Shown here piece after piece: positions 51,777 to 60,900 of a stretch of 64,000 nucleotides of DNA (its first letter is position 1; the number at the start of each line of letters is the position of its first letter). The DNA is taken from the NCBI RefSeq assembly GCF_900095135.1, contig NZ_LT605205.1:1922001-1986000 (forward strand), given 5' to 3'. Origin of the DNA: Proteiniphilum saccharofermentans. GTDB taxonomy: Bacteria; Bacteroidota; Bacteroidia; Bacteroidales; Dysgonomonadaceae. The notes below the pieces were generated by a model. The model saw only the letters and a program-made list of their open reading frames with translations. It did not search any database and was not told the origin of the DNA. Both the position numbers and the translations under genes were made by a program.

Positions 51777-53126
51777 ATGAATAAAAAAGTTTTTTATACC
51801 TCGATGGGTATCCTGGCCGTTATGTATTTTGTTTTCGGCCTGGTATCATGGGTGAATGCAATCCTTATTCCTTACTTCAAGATAGCTCTTGAACTGACAC
51901 ATTTTCAGTCATATTTCGTTACTTTTGCCTTTTATATCGCCTATTTTGTGATGGCAATTCCATCGGGATTGTTATTAAACAGAGTGGGGTATAAAAAAGG
52001 GATTATGTACGGATTCATATTCCTCTCATTGGGCGCCCTCATTTTTGTCCCGGCAGCACTTATGCGACAATATGCCGTTTTTCTTGCAGGATTGTATTGC
52101 CTCGGGACAGGGCTTGCCATTCTTCAAACGGCAGCAAACCCTTACGTCACCATAGTCGGACCGATCGATAGCGCAGCACAGCGAATGAGCGTGATGGGAA
52201 TCTTCAACAAGTCCGCAGGTATCATTGCTCCTTTGCTTTTTGCAGCGGTAGTGTTCAAATCGACTGATGACAGCACCTTTGCATTACTTGAAGCAGGAAC
52301 GCTCTCCGAAACAGAGAAAAATATTATTCTGCAGGAATTGATCAGGAGGGTAATTATGCCCTATTCCATCCTTGCCGCTCTTTTGCTATTAACAGGTATC
52401 GGCATAAGATATTCAGTATTGCCGGAGATAGAAGAAAAAGAGGATGAACCCAAAGAGGAGAATAATACTTTATCTGTTGTAAATCCGTCAAAGAAGTCTC
52501 TTTTGGATTATCCTTATCTCATCTTTGGAGCCATCGCGATTTTCCTGCATGTAGGTACGCAAGTGGTGGCGATAGATACTATTATCAATTATGCCGGGTC
52601 GATGGGGATCGGCCTGCTGGATGCAAAGTTCTTTCCGTCTTACACGCTTATATGCACCATTATCGGTTATTTGCTGGGTATCTTGCTTATTCCCCGGTTT
52701 GTTTCGCAAAAGACGGCTTTACAGTTTTGTACCGCACTCGGGCTACTCCTTTCTTTAGGGGTAGTACTTGCCAACCATACTGTTTCACTGTTCGGGCATA
52801 CGGCAAACATCTCGATATGGTTCTTAGCCTCGATAGGATTTCCTAATGCATTGATCTATGCCGGTATCTGGCCCTTGTCGATCCATAACTTAGGGAAATT
52901 AACCAAAACGGGCTCTTCCCTTTTGATCATGGGATTAAGCGGGAATGCCATCCTGCCACTGATTTATGGTGCGATAGGAGATCACTATGGCTTGAGAGCA
53001 GGCTACTGGGTTCTGATTCCGTGCTTTATTTATTTGGTATGGTTTGCTTTTCACGGACATACGATTAATTATTGGAAAAGAGAAAAAAGAATACAAAATG
53101 AAAAGATTGATAATAGAGAAGGGTAG
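51777..53126 (+). CDS. FHS-family sugar:H+ symporter (NagP/GluP-like MFS)
   Basis: 449 residues and twelve hydrophobic segments. Seen: VFGLVSWVNAILIPYFKIALELTHFQS (in parts), FYIAYFVMAIPSGLLLNRVGYKKGI, LYCLGTGLAILQTAANPYVT and IFNKSAGIIAPLLFAA, the signatures of the fucose-galactose-hexosamine symporter group (GluP, NagP). A charged cytoplasmic loop (about 215-240) divides the halves. Last gene of the operon, 29 bp after the GH109-like gene; it should take up the sugar freed in the periplasm. A palindrome CCGCTATATAGCGG lies at 53136-53149, just after it. Confidence 0.9.
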   Translation: MNKKVFYTSMGILAVMYFVFGLVSWVNAILIPYFKIALELTHFQSYFVTFAFYIAYFVMAIPSGLLLNRVGYKKGIMYGFIFLSLGALIFVPAALMRQYAVFLAGLYCLGTGLAILQTAANPYVTIVGPIDSAAQRMSVMGIFNKSAGIIAPLLFAAVVFKSTDDSTFALLEAGTLSETEKNIILQELIRRVIMPYSILAALLLLTGIGIRYSVLPEIEEKEDEPKEENNTLSVVNPSKKSLLDYPYLIFGAIAIFLHVGTQVVAIDTIINYAGSMGIGLLDAKFFPSYTLICTIIGYLLGILLIPRFVSQKTALQFCTALGLLLSLGVVLANHTVSLFGHTANISIWFLASIGFPNALIYAGIWPLSIHNLGKLTKTGSSLLIMGLSGNAILPLIYGAIGDHYGLRAGYWVLIPCFIYLVWFAFHGHTINYWKREKRIQNEKIDNREG

Positions 53127-53135
53127 GTTATTTTC

Positions 53136-53149
53136 CCGCTATATAGCGG
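53136..53149. repeat. Perfect palindrome CCGCTATATAGCGG after the symporter gene
   Basis: 14 bp, ten bases after the stop. It could form a weak hairpin but no T run follows, so a terminator role is doubtful. Confidence 0.5.
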
Positions 53150-53374
53150 AAGTATTGTTGACAAACGTGGAATTTCATCTCTAATTATTTGGTAATTATA
53201 TTTTTTTTATTTTTCTTTGTTTTAATAAATTTCCTCGTTTGTTGACATCGTGAGTACAGTTTATCTTTAACTCATTTAGCTAACGCAAACGCTGGTAAGA
53301 ACAAACACTAAAATCATTTGCCTATAAGTCCTCTTTACTCAATTGAACTTACATAACAATTAAGAAGTAAAGCA

Positions 53375-53968
53375 ATGGATACTTTCTGCATGATGACCGA
53401 TGAAGAATTGGTCGTTTCGTATGCCGACGGCAATGACTATGCGTTTGATCTGCTCCTCAACCGGCATAAACAATCTCTTTACGCTTATATCTTCTATACT
53501 GTCCGTGACCAGGGACTGGCCGAAGATATCTTTCAGGATACTTTCTTCAAAGCTATCACAACTATCAGGCAGGGCAGATACACTGAAACAGGCAAATTCA
53601 AAGCATGGATTACACGTATTGCCCATAATCTGATAATCGATTATTTCCGTCAGAGAAAGAATGAAAATACCGTCTCCAATGATGCTTACGAGGTCGATCT
53701 GTTGAACAATCCCTCCCTGTGTGACGATACCGTAGAGATGAAAATGGTGAAAACTCAGGTGCTCGACGATGTGAAGAAACTGATCGACTTTTTACCTGTT
53801 GAACAACGTGAAGTACTGGAGATGCGATATTATGGGGATTTAAGTTTTAAGGAGATTGCTGATGTCACCGGTGTAAGCATCAATACCGCTCTTGGACGTA
53901 TGCGCTATGCTATTCTCAACATGCGTAAACTGGCCACTGACCACAAAATGATCTTAACAATTAATTGA
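53375..53968 (+). CDS. RNA polymerase sigma factor, ECF subfamily
   Basis: 197 residues. Region 2 at about 25-95 (LLLNRHKQSLYAYIFYTVRD, AEDIFQDTFFKAITTI, FKAWITRIAHNLIIDYFRQR) and region 4 at about 130-185 (FLPVEQREVLEMRYYGDLSFKEIADVTGVSINTALGRMRYAI). These are the two domains of ECF sigma factors. No FecR-type anti-sigma gene follows; the next gene is convergent. So control is by other means or by a distant partner. The first ATG (53375) gives MDTFCMMTDEELV; the ATGs 15-18 bp later are also possible starts. Confidence 0.92.
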   Translation: MDTFCMMTDEELVVSYADGNDYAFDLLLNRHKQSLYAYIFYTVRDQGLAEDIFQDTFFKAITTIRQGRYTETGKFKAWITRIAHNLIIDYFRQRKNENTVSNDAYEVDLLNNPSLCDDTVEMKMVKTQVLDDVKKLIDFLPVEQREVLEMRYYGDLSFKEIADVTGVSINTALGRMRYAILNMRKLATDHKMILTIN

Positions 53969-54054
53969 TGGTCTTACTGATACGATGCATCTTCCGGACA
54001 AATTGCTGAGACCATTGTTATCGTGCCCAATACTTATCGTTCCCGGGCAATGAT

Positions 54055-54948
54055 TTATCGTCCAGGCCTGAAGAGTAATTCCAGTTTGGGTTGTGGGCGC
54101 ATTTTCCCGGAGAACATATCGCGCATCCATATCATACCGGCTTCCACACCCATGGTGGGTTTGAACCAGTGCTCCACAGAACCCCCGTAGTAAGGAGCGT
54201 TCATCATTGGTAACATCGGCATGTCTGACTTGTTACTGTTTTGTAATACAGGCATCCCTCCATAAGCGTTGAGATACCAGTCATCGTTAAGCCGGTAGCG
54301 ACCGTGAAGGTCGATCATTACAGCCGATTGGTTGAGAGAGAAATCATTTCTAGCCGTCTTCATATAGGTCAACCCTCCATCGAACATCAGGTTACGATTC
54401 ACCTGGTAGCTGGCATCAATTCCTGCATTCCAGAGAGGCATCACATCGAAATTGGAGTTATAGCCACCGCTGACGCCCATCGTCAACGCAGGATTGATCG
54501 CATAGCGGGCCCCTGCATCCAATATATAGTAATAGCCTTTACCGAAGAAAGGAGTCTCCACCATACCGATGGTAGCCGATGAATGTAATAGCAGGTTGGA
54601 AGTTGGCATTGTTGTAGCAATGGCCGTGCGACTCTTGCTATTGATGAAATCAGATGCGGCTCCGTGCCAGTGAATCTGGGGGAAGTTAGTTTCTTTATCC
54701 GAATGTTGTGGCTCCAGGGTGAACCGTTGGTAAGGAGTAAATTGCGGCAGAAGATTTTCTGCCGGATTCAGTCGGGGTAATCTTAACGGAAGCTGGCCGG
54801 ATCTGAGAGAGTCGGCCTGTTTTGGCAATCCACCGGCGATTCCGGTTTTCAAATCCAGACTATCCGGTTTCACCGGGATATCCTGTGCAAAACTTTTCGT
54901 CTGAACGAAGAAAAGGATCATCAGAAACGGAATATAAAAATGTTTCAT
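54055..54948 (-). CDS. Outer-membrane beta-barrel-like protein, unknown function
   Basis: 297 residues. Signal peptide (about 1-21, ending KSFAQ). A proline-rich stretch follows, then alternating amphipathic strands with Gly/Tyr turns (YYYILDAGARYAINPALTMG, NRNLMFDGGLTYMKT, IDLHGRYRLNDDWYLNAYGG), ending KLELLFRPGR. This is barrel-like, but I do not recognise the family. It converges with the ECF sigma gene. Own promoter box at 54983-54990. Confidence 0.72.
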   Translation of the reverse strand: MKHFYIPFLMILFFVQTKSFAQDIPVKPDSLDLKTGIAGGLPKQADSLRSGQLPLRLPRLNPAENLLPQFTPYQRFTLEPQHSDKETNFPQIHWHGAASDFINSKSRTAIATTMPTSNLLLHSSATIGMVETPFFGKGYYYILDAGARYAINPALTMGVSGGYNSNFDVMPLWNAGIDASYQVNRNLMFDGGLTYMKTARNDFSLNQSAVMIDLHGRYRLNDDWYLNAYGGMPVLQNSNKSDMPMLPMMNAPYYGGSVEHWFKPTMGVEAGMIWMRDMFSGKMRPQPKLELLFRPGR

Positions 54949-54982
54949 ATCGCTTGCGGAGTTAAGAGTTATCCTATTGGAA

Positions 54983-54990
54983 CAAAGATA
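54983..54990 (-). promoter_or_regulatory. Promoter -7 box for the outer-membrane protein gene
   Basis: TATCTTTG on the - strand, exact TAnnTTTG; predicted start near 54976, leader about 28 nt. Confidence 0.62.
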
Positions 54991-55389
54991 ATAAAAAATT
55001 CAGGAAATCTTATTTTCAAATTTATCTCTATCCTTAATTTATTATTCAAATAAATATATTCCGAGTGCTATTGCGTAATATGTAAACAATCACTGCTTCT
55101 CATTTGTTGTATACGATCGGTTATCAATTTCTTTACTACATTGGGTATCTCATATGTCATTAATTAATTGAATGAATTAATACAATTTTATTTGGTGATC
55201 AGTGCTTTTTTATTTTCCTTTGTTATTGAAAAATAATAAATACTAAAAGCATTTTTCTAATGCTCTTTTTTTACAGGATATTAATTCTATAATGAAGTGC
55301 TAAATAAGGCTTGCATTTAAAAATGGTTCTTTGTCCAGGAAAAACACAGAGACTCCTTTGACAGTTAGCCATCTTTTTAATTTACGGAC
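54991..55389. other. AT-rich gene-free stretch
   Basis: No coding frame seen. Apart from an AT-only inverted repeat ATTAATT/AATTAAT (55159-55165, 55175-55181) I see nothing specific. It must hold the promoter of the lipoprotein operon at 55390, but no exact TAnnTTTG box was found near its start; GGTTCTTTG near 55332 is a poor match. Confidence 0.5.
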
Positions 55390-56409
55390 ATGAAAAAAAT
55401 CGGGATAATTTTTTTTCTTTTCTTTCATTTATTCTATTCGTGTGAATATGATAAAGATTTCATATATACGAATGAAATAACACCACCGGAAGATGACTTT
55501 AAAGTGGAGATAAATCTTTCCGATGTTAAACCAAACAGCACTCTATTTATTTACCAATACACCAAGGTCTCATTTGCCATTGACACAAAAGGACATGAAG
55601 TGCTCAATCAAACAATTACTATTGATGCCGATGCTTACATAGACAATAATAGTATTTATTTATATCCTTTAAACGATAATTCTGTCCGAAAACTGGTGTT
55701 CGATATAGAATTAAAAACCAATACAGGAAGTATTGCGGAGAAATTAGGTTATGAAAAGTATGTGGGCAGGTATGAATATGATGTGAAATTTGTCAAACTG
55801 GAAGAAGATTTTACTATCGACTTTCAGGGAGGGGTTTCAGACGAGGGATATTTACAATTACAGTGGAATGAGCCTGAATTTGACAATGCGACGTTTCAAA
55901 AATATGAACTTACTTTCTTCAATAGTATTACTGATAAGCAAGAAACTTATATTATCACTGATCCGAAGCAAACTGGTTTTATTGATAAAAATTATGTTTG
56001 GGGCTATCGTGCCTATCAACTTACCGTGCATTATAAGAATAATGATGTGAATTATACATCAGCGAGGGAGAGCTATTTTACGCCTGCTTATTATGGTTCA
56101 GGTGGTGCGACAAAATTTAGTTATCAATATATTGACCATGAATGGATGAATGTCTCCTGGAAATATACCGGTTATAAGTGTAAATATTTGCTGGAAGTTG
56201 ATGGAGATGGTACAAAAATAGAATGTGATGAAAATAAAAGGAATGCAAAGATACAACGTTTCAGATTCCCAATAGATCCGCAAAGATTCAAGCTTTACGT
56301 CATACCTTATCATCTTCCGTATGAAGAATATAAGAAATGTCCCTTTATCGCTGCTGATTATAAGTCGGAGGATGAACGTTCCGTAGTAATTAAACCGCCT
56401 ATGGCGTAG
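55390..56409 (+). CDS. Surface lipoprotein paralogue A, N-terminal part (gene split by an in-frame TAG)
   Basis: 339 residues. Signal with lipobox HLFYSCEYDKDF (Cys about 18), then beta-rich domains. They match the N-terminal half of the protein at 57294: CEYDKDFIY vs CEYDRDDVY, TLFIYQYTKVSFAI vs TLYIYKKTKLHYQL, SIAEKLGYEKYVGRYEYDVKFV vs the same place. The second domain looks like fibronectin type III (LQLQWNEPEFDNATFQKYELTF). The frame ends at TAG 56407-56409 and is then open, in the same frame, through the next ORF to 57291. The total of 634 codons equals the length of the intact paralogue. Most simply a nonsense mutation in a duplicated gene. Confidence 0.72.
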   Translation: MKKIGIIFFLFFHLFYSCEYDKDFIYTNEITPPEDDFKVEINLSDVKPNSTLFIYQYTKVSFAIDTKGHEVLNQTITIDADAYIDNNSIYLYPLNDNSVRKLVFDIELKTNTGSIAEKLGYEKYVGRYEYDVKFVKLEEDFTIDFQGGVSDEGYLQLQWNEPEFDNATFQKYELTFFNSITDKQETYIITDPKQTGFIDKNYVWGYRAYQLTVHYKNNDVNYTSARESYFTPAYYGSGGATKFSYQYIDHEWMNVSWKYTGYKCKYLLEVDGDGTKIECDENKRNAKIQRFRFPIDPQRFKLYVIPYHLPYEEYKKCPFIAADYKSEDERSVVIKPPMA

Positions 56410-56436
56410 AATCTGGGGAGAGATGAGTACTATTTC

Positions 56437-57291
56437 ATGGAAGACGGTCTGTTGAATATCTATTCTGTCTCCAATTTCAAGAAGAAAAGGGATTTATTGC
56501 TAAGACCTGTTTATACGCTTGATCCCTCCGACCGTATTATCTTATCAGCCACCCCTCTAACTTCACGAATTGCAATTTATAAACATACCTATGGATCCCC
56601 CCGTCCATTTTATGAAATTTATATCTACAATGTGAATAACTTTGAGGATCCGCTTCCTGTGAAAATCTTAAATCCATGGGAGGTAAATATTTTTATTGCA
56701 GACAATTACCGCTTATTTTTTAGAGATGGTGTGATAGATGACAATGGATACTATTTATATTCATCTCTTTTTGCAGCTGATTCAAAAACAGGAGAAATAG
56801 TAGCGGAAAAAAAGATGGTAGAGGGATACGCTAAAGTTGCAGTATCATATGATGGGAAATATATATGTGAATATTATGAAGATAGTTATCGGATATATAA
56901 ATTTGATAATGACGTTTTTATTCCACTATATTCTTATCATAATACGGAGTATTCATATGAGATTTGTCAGTTTAGTTACACCAATCCAAACGAGTTGATT
57001 TTAAGTGGAGGGAACGAGACTGTTGTGTTTGATGTGAGTACATTGAGGGAAAAATACAAGGTAGGTGGTCTGTTTATTGTTCAGGATCCCATAACAGGGA
57101 ACTATGCCTGTCTGGATGAATTCCATAATGAAAACTCTCTTCTCGCTATTTATGATAATACTTTTGACAGGATATTGACAAGAATACCCTTCAGCCAATA
57201 TAAATACCCTCATTATTTTATGAAGAACAGGTTGATTATCTATGGAGCAGGGTATGGTGCGGCACTGGATTTAACTGATTATATCAAATAG
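56437..57291 (+). CDS. Surface lipoprotein paralogue A, C-terminal beta-propeller part
   Basis: 284 residues from an ATG nine codons after the stop that ends the preceding ORF, in the same frame. It has no signal peptide, so translated alone it could not reach the surface. Blades of four strands repeat (VAVSYDGKYICEYYEDSYRIYKFD; FSYTNPNELILSGGNETVVFDVSTL; YACLDEFHNENSLLAIYDNTF). They match the C-terminal half of the next protein (VAVSRDGKYVAIYYN; FNEKETNLMIITFEEA; DPYTGNIVTANGYY) and end in the same way: LDLTDYIK vs LDITNYLKK. Either the 3' part of a pseudogene or read by suppression of TAG. Confidence 0.65.
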   Translation: MEDGLLNIYSVSNFKKKRDLLLRPVYTLDPSDRIILSATPLTSRIAIYKHTYGSPRPFYEIYIYNVNNFEDPLPVKILNPWEVNIFIADNYRLFFRDGVIDDNGYYLYSSLFAADSKTGEIVAEKKMVEGYAKVAVSYDGKYICEYYEDSYRIYKFDNDVFIPLYSYHNTEYSYEICQFSYTNPNELILSGGNETVVFDVSTLREKYKVGGLFIVQDPITGNYACLDEFHNENSLLAIYDNTFDRILTRIPFSQYKYPHYFMKNRLIIYGAGYGAALDLTDYIK

Positions 57292-57293
57292 GG

Positions 57294-59225
57294 ATGAAAA
57301 TAGATTATTTAATTCTGTGCACAATCTTATTCTTCTTCGCTGCCTGTGAATATGATAGGGACGATGTATATTATGTGGATGTTCCGAAACCGGATGACAA
57401 GGAGATCATACTTAATCTGGCTGATTTCCCTTCCGGTGCCACTCTCTATATTTACAAGAAAACAAAATTACATTATCAACTTTCCTTACCGGAAGGGCAA
57501 GTATTAAAAAAACGGTTCAGTCTGAGTGGTGAAGAAATATATCCGATGGATGGTTATTTCGAATTCGTACCAACCGGCAATGTCCGGACTACAAAAAAAC
57601 TGACAGTTGATATAGAAGTGGATCCTCATTCTGAAAGTATTGCCGGTAAGCTGGGATTTGAAAACTATATAGGTAAATTTGAATATACGTTAGTTTTTAT
57701 TCCTGATGCGGTGCTGCATCTCAACAATATTGTCCATCATAGAAATAAGGATGATTATTTTGAACTGACCTGGGACAAACCGGAGCTGGAACAATATACC
57801 GTAGATAAATACAGGATAACCTATTATCACAATAACAAAACGTATGTAAAGGAGATTACCGACCCTCATGAAACAGGTTTTGTAGACAGTTTAGCCGTGT
57901 TCGGTGCGTTATATTACAGGATAGAAACATTCTTTAAAGAAGCTATAAGGGAACCTTGGGTAGATGTATATACAACGGTAATTGAATTTCCAAAAAATTC
58001 TATCCGGTTTGAATATACCGGAGTCAATTCAGGAAAAATATCATGGCCGAAGAACGAATATAAGTCCAGATATGCTTTTGCAACCGGTTACTACGGCGAT
58101 ATAGTATACGAGGGGGAGGAAAATTATTTCGAGATCGATGACCTGATAGAGTTTACGCGGGATAAAAACAATCTGTTCCCTTTTTCGCAAGGTGTCCTGT
58201 ATGAATTGTACGTTGTGCCTTTCGATACGAAGAGTATTAGTAAAGATGGGGCTTGGCCTATTCATTATGATGTGCTCTATTCTCCCAGTCTGATTACCAT
58301 TGAAGACGGTTATTTGGATTTTCAAATTTGTACGGATACGCCAACGAATAGATTATTTGTCAGGAACGGGTATAACTTTTGGATTTATGATAAGGATGAT
58401 TTAAAATTGTTAGACCAGGGAATCGTAGATGCGTTATCCATTTCATGGAATGGTCGGATTTTTTGCTCTGAGAAATCCTCATTGATAGTCATTCCCTCGA
58501 GTGGATGTATCGAGTTAGTCAGCTATGATCTTAAAAACTATGAGAAGCTACAATTCGATAGGGAAGAAGAACTTACGTATCATGAAGCTTTTTTAGGTAC
58601 CAATGATGTGGTATTTATCAAAACCTATATGGATGTGGTGGATAGACTTCCGGGAGGGATCGAAGCGTTCGAGGGAAAACTGTTCGCGTATAGTCTGGAG
58701 ACACGTGAACTGATTGATTATCTTATTCTCCCCAACAAGAATGATCATGTTGCCGTTTCGAGAGATGGTAAATATGTGGCAATTTATTATAATTCTCATA
58801 TAAAGAATGATGTTTCCGTGTATGAGTTTGGTGAAAACGGATTTTCATTGGTATACCAGGAAGATTTTCCGGTATACGGTCAAAGAGAAGATCCTAAGCG
58901 CATCAATTTTAATGAAAAAGAAACCAACCTGATGATTATCACTTTTGAAGAAGCCGGAGGACAAACCTATGTGGTGAATTTAAATGACGGTACGAAGAGT
59001 CAGAAAAGAACGGGTTTATATGTCGGTTCAGATCCATATACCGGTAACATCGTGACAGCTAATGGCTATTATTGTTCGATACATGATCAGACATTTACCA
59101 AAGAGCTTTTCGCACAGGAACGGACATATGTCAACTGCCTGTTTAATAACTATTTCTTTACAACTGCCCATGGGGGAGTTTCCAAACTTTATTATTTAGA
59201 TATCACTAACTACTTAAAAAAATGA
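57294..59225 (+). CDS. Surface lipoprotein with Fn3-like and beta-propeller halves (paralogue B, intact)
   Basis: 643 residues. Lipobox FFFAACEYDRD (Cys about 18). The N-terminal half (to about 330) has two or three beta-sandwich-like domains, one like fibronectin type III (FELTWDKPELEQYTVDKYRITYY). The C-terminal half has WD/YVTN-like blades (FAYSLETRELIDYLIL, HVAVSRDGKYVAIYYNSHI, TYVVNLNDGTKSQKRTG). It begins 2 bp after paralogue A and its stop overlaps the next start by 4 bp, so the set is one operon with the barrel protein. Binding of a ligand or partner at the cell surface is a fair guess; no family name recognised. Confidence 0.78.
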   Translation: MKIDYLILCTILFFFAACEYDRDDVYYVDVPKPDDKEIILNLADFPSGATLYIYKKTKLHYQLSLPEGQVLKKRFSLSGEEIYPMDGYFEFVPTGNVRTTKKLTVDIEVDPHSESIAGKLGFENYIGKFEYTLVFIPDAVLHLNNIVHHRNKDDYFELTWDKPELEQYTVDKYRITYYHNNKTYVKEITDPHETGFVDSLAVFGALYYRIETFFKEAIREPWVDVYTTVIEFPKNSIRFEYTGVNSGKISWPKNEYKSRYAFATGYYGDIVYEGEENYFEIDDLIEFTRDKNNLFPFSQGVLYELYVVPFDTKSISKDGAWPIHYDVLYSPSLITIEDGYLDFQICTDTPTNRLFVRNGYNFWIYDKDDLKLLDQGIVDALSISWNGRIFCSEKSSLIVIPSSGCIELVSYDLKNYEKLQFDREEELTYHEAFLGTNDVVFIKTYMDVVDRLPGGIEAFEGKLFAYSLETRELIDYLILPNKNDHVAVSRDGKYVAIYYNSHIKNDVSVYEFGENGFSLVYQEDFPVYGQREDPKRINFNEKETNLMIITFEEAGGQTYVVNLNDGTKSQKRTGLYVGSDPYTGNIVTANGYYCSIHDQTFTKELFAQERTYVNCLFNNYFFTTAHGGVSKLYYLDITNYLKK

Positions 59226-59920
59226 GAAAATATATCTTCTTGATTCTTGCATTATTCTCTAGTGGGTTATTACAGGCACAATTCACCGTGAGTTATTCCG
59301 GCGGCTACTCCTCTTATGATACGGGAGCCATGAGAAGCATGATAAGAAGTGTACTGGGAAGACCTCCCGCATCCATTATCGGTGCAAAGAACGTAGATAA
59401 TTTTCCGGCACAAAATATGATTCATGTTATAGATATTGGTTATTTGTTTGAACAACATGAGTTTGGCTTAAAGGGGGGAGGATATCACTCCACAGGAGGA
59501 AAACTGTCTCTCAAAGATTATTCGGGAGAATATGCCAATAGGTTTATTGTGAATGGTGTCAGAGCTGGGATATATTATAAATATTACTTTTTTACCTATG
59601 AAAACAGGCGGGGGAGGGAACTCTTCTCTTTCTTTGGGGAAGTATCTCCCGGTATGTTTATGACTCAATTTAAAAACCGGGGGTTTTTTATGGTGAATGG
59701 TGAAGAACTGGACAATTTTGATGAAATGTTTAATACATCCGGTTTTTCTTTTTTAACCCAGATAGGAACTAAATATTACATTACTGAAAAGATAAATATA
59801 CATGTTTCGGTGGGTTATGACTTCGTTGCTAAAGCTGAATGGGGAGAATCTGCCTATAATTCCGCTTCGATCAATTGGAGTGGAATAAGATTTACCGGAG
59901 GAGTAGGATTCTCATTTTAG
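59222..59920 (+). CDS. Outer-membrane beta-barrel protein, unknown function
   Basis: 232 residues. Signal peptide (about 1-19, ending LLQAQ). Then eight or so amphipathic strands (FTVSYSGGYSSYDTG, HVIDIGYLFEQHEFGLKGGGYH, GVRAGIYYKYYFFTY, FFGEVSPGMFM, FLTQIGTKYYITEKINIHVSVGYDFV), ending in IRFTGGVGFSF with a C-terminal Phe as in BAM substrates. This fits an OmpX/OmpA-like small barrel. ATGA overlap with paralogue B indicates coupled translation and a shared role; it may be the membrane partner of the lipoproteins. Confidence 0.78.
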   Translation: MRKYIFLILALFSSGLLQAQFTVSYSGGYSSYDTGAMRSMIRSVLGRPPASIIGAKNVDNFPAQNMIHVIDIGYLFEQHEFGLKGGGYHSTGGKLSLKDYSGEYANRFIVNGVRAGIYYKYYFFTYENRRGRELFSFFGEVSPGMFMTQFKNRGFFMVNGEELDNFDEMFNTSGFSFLTQIGTKYYITEKINIHVSVGYDFVAKAEWGESAYNSASINWSGIRFTGGVGFSF

Positions 59921-60025
59921 GAACAGCTCTATGGATGAAATCGTTACCTTATTCCGGAAGGAGATTTAACAGGAGAAAAGATCATCGGGTAATTTAAATA
60001 GTAAACCCTTTATGTGATGAAACAA

Positions 60026-60053
60026 AAAAAGCCGGCTGCAAAGCCGGCTTTTT
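60026..60053 (+). terminator. Terminator of the lipoprotein/barrel operon
   Basis: AAAAAGCCGGCT (60026-60037), GCAA loop, AGCCGGCTTTTT (60042-60053): a perfect 12-bp stem with a tetraloop and T run, 105 bp after the stop codon. Could act on both strands. Confidence 0.9.
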
Positions 60054-60900
60054 GTATATGGTAGGAGTTCAAATCGTTCTGTACTGAACGGTGCAAAAAC
60101 TGAAAATGTGTTCAATTGCCTGAGAAAATCTCAAACTCTGTGGAAACTGAAACTGGCTTAGAAAGTCAATTTTATGATTTCTACAGGGGCTTATACTTCA
60201 GAATGCGGATACTTCAAAAAACGTCTGAAGCAGTGTTTGAAGCTGCTAAAGCTGCTCTGAGAAGTCTTGTATATCATTCAATTCGATAACATTAAATCGT
60301 TTGATACATAATTTTTCCGGATTGTGAAGCAGAATCAGTCATACGAATGTAATCATGTATTTCAACCCTCGAATTCTTACCGTCGGATTTTTCCGGTTTG
60401 GAAAAGGCCGATGTAGTAAAAAATCAATGTTTGAGACCGGATTTTCATCCCTATTCCCGGAATTTACAAACTCTTGTATCTGTTTCCGGCGAGTTGGCTT
60501 GCCCGTGAAGGTTTACCTTTCAACCAAAATAGGATACAAAAGCAGTCACAAATTCTGCCTATGCCTGAAGATGGTTCATTCGTCCGAGTCGGTCGCTATT
60601 TTGCAATCACTCCCTTACATATACAGATAAACTGCTATCAAGGGGAATCACGTAACGAAAAACTTATGGTTCATCCGATAGAAACATTTTATCAATGTCT
60701 CACTCTTCATGAACAAAGAGAAAAACAAACGGATTTGCCGATCTCTTGAATGAAACTCTTCCCGTTGTGTACAAAATGTCAATGAACTCCTATGTATGTC
60801 TTTTGTACGAAATTCGTACTTTATCTCTCATTGTTGTTCTGCAAATATAACATACCGGACAAATAAATTGCAAATATTTTTGGTCGTTTTTATGAACAAC
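60054..60900. other. Gene-poor stretch with hairpins, flanking the DnaA-box cluster
   Basis: Two overlapping 91-codon frames (60355-60630, 60474-60749) have no recognisable protein features, and I do not call them genes. Structured pieces: TGAGA/TCTCA near 60121, CTTCAG/CTGAAG (60196-60201, 60225-60230), a direct repeat AGCTGCT near 60240, GTACAAAA (60769-60776) with TTTTGTAC (60801-60808), and GTACGAA-A-TTCGTAC (60805-60819). From about 60830 the sequence is very AT-rich. Confidence 0.45.

Noticed and set aside
53968-54015. Terminator hairpin ATGGTCT/AGACCAT after the sigma factor gene
   Set aside because: Only 7 bp with a 34-nt loop and no T run; too weak to call.
60355-60749. Two overlapping 91-codon ORFs as genes
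   Set aside because: No signal, helix pattern, motif or promoter box supports either; both frames look like chance open frames in unassigned DNA.
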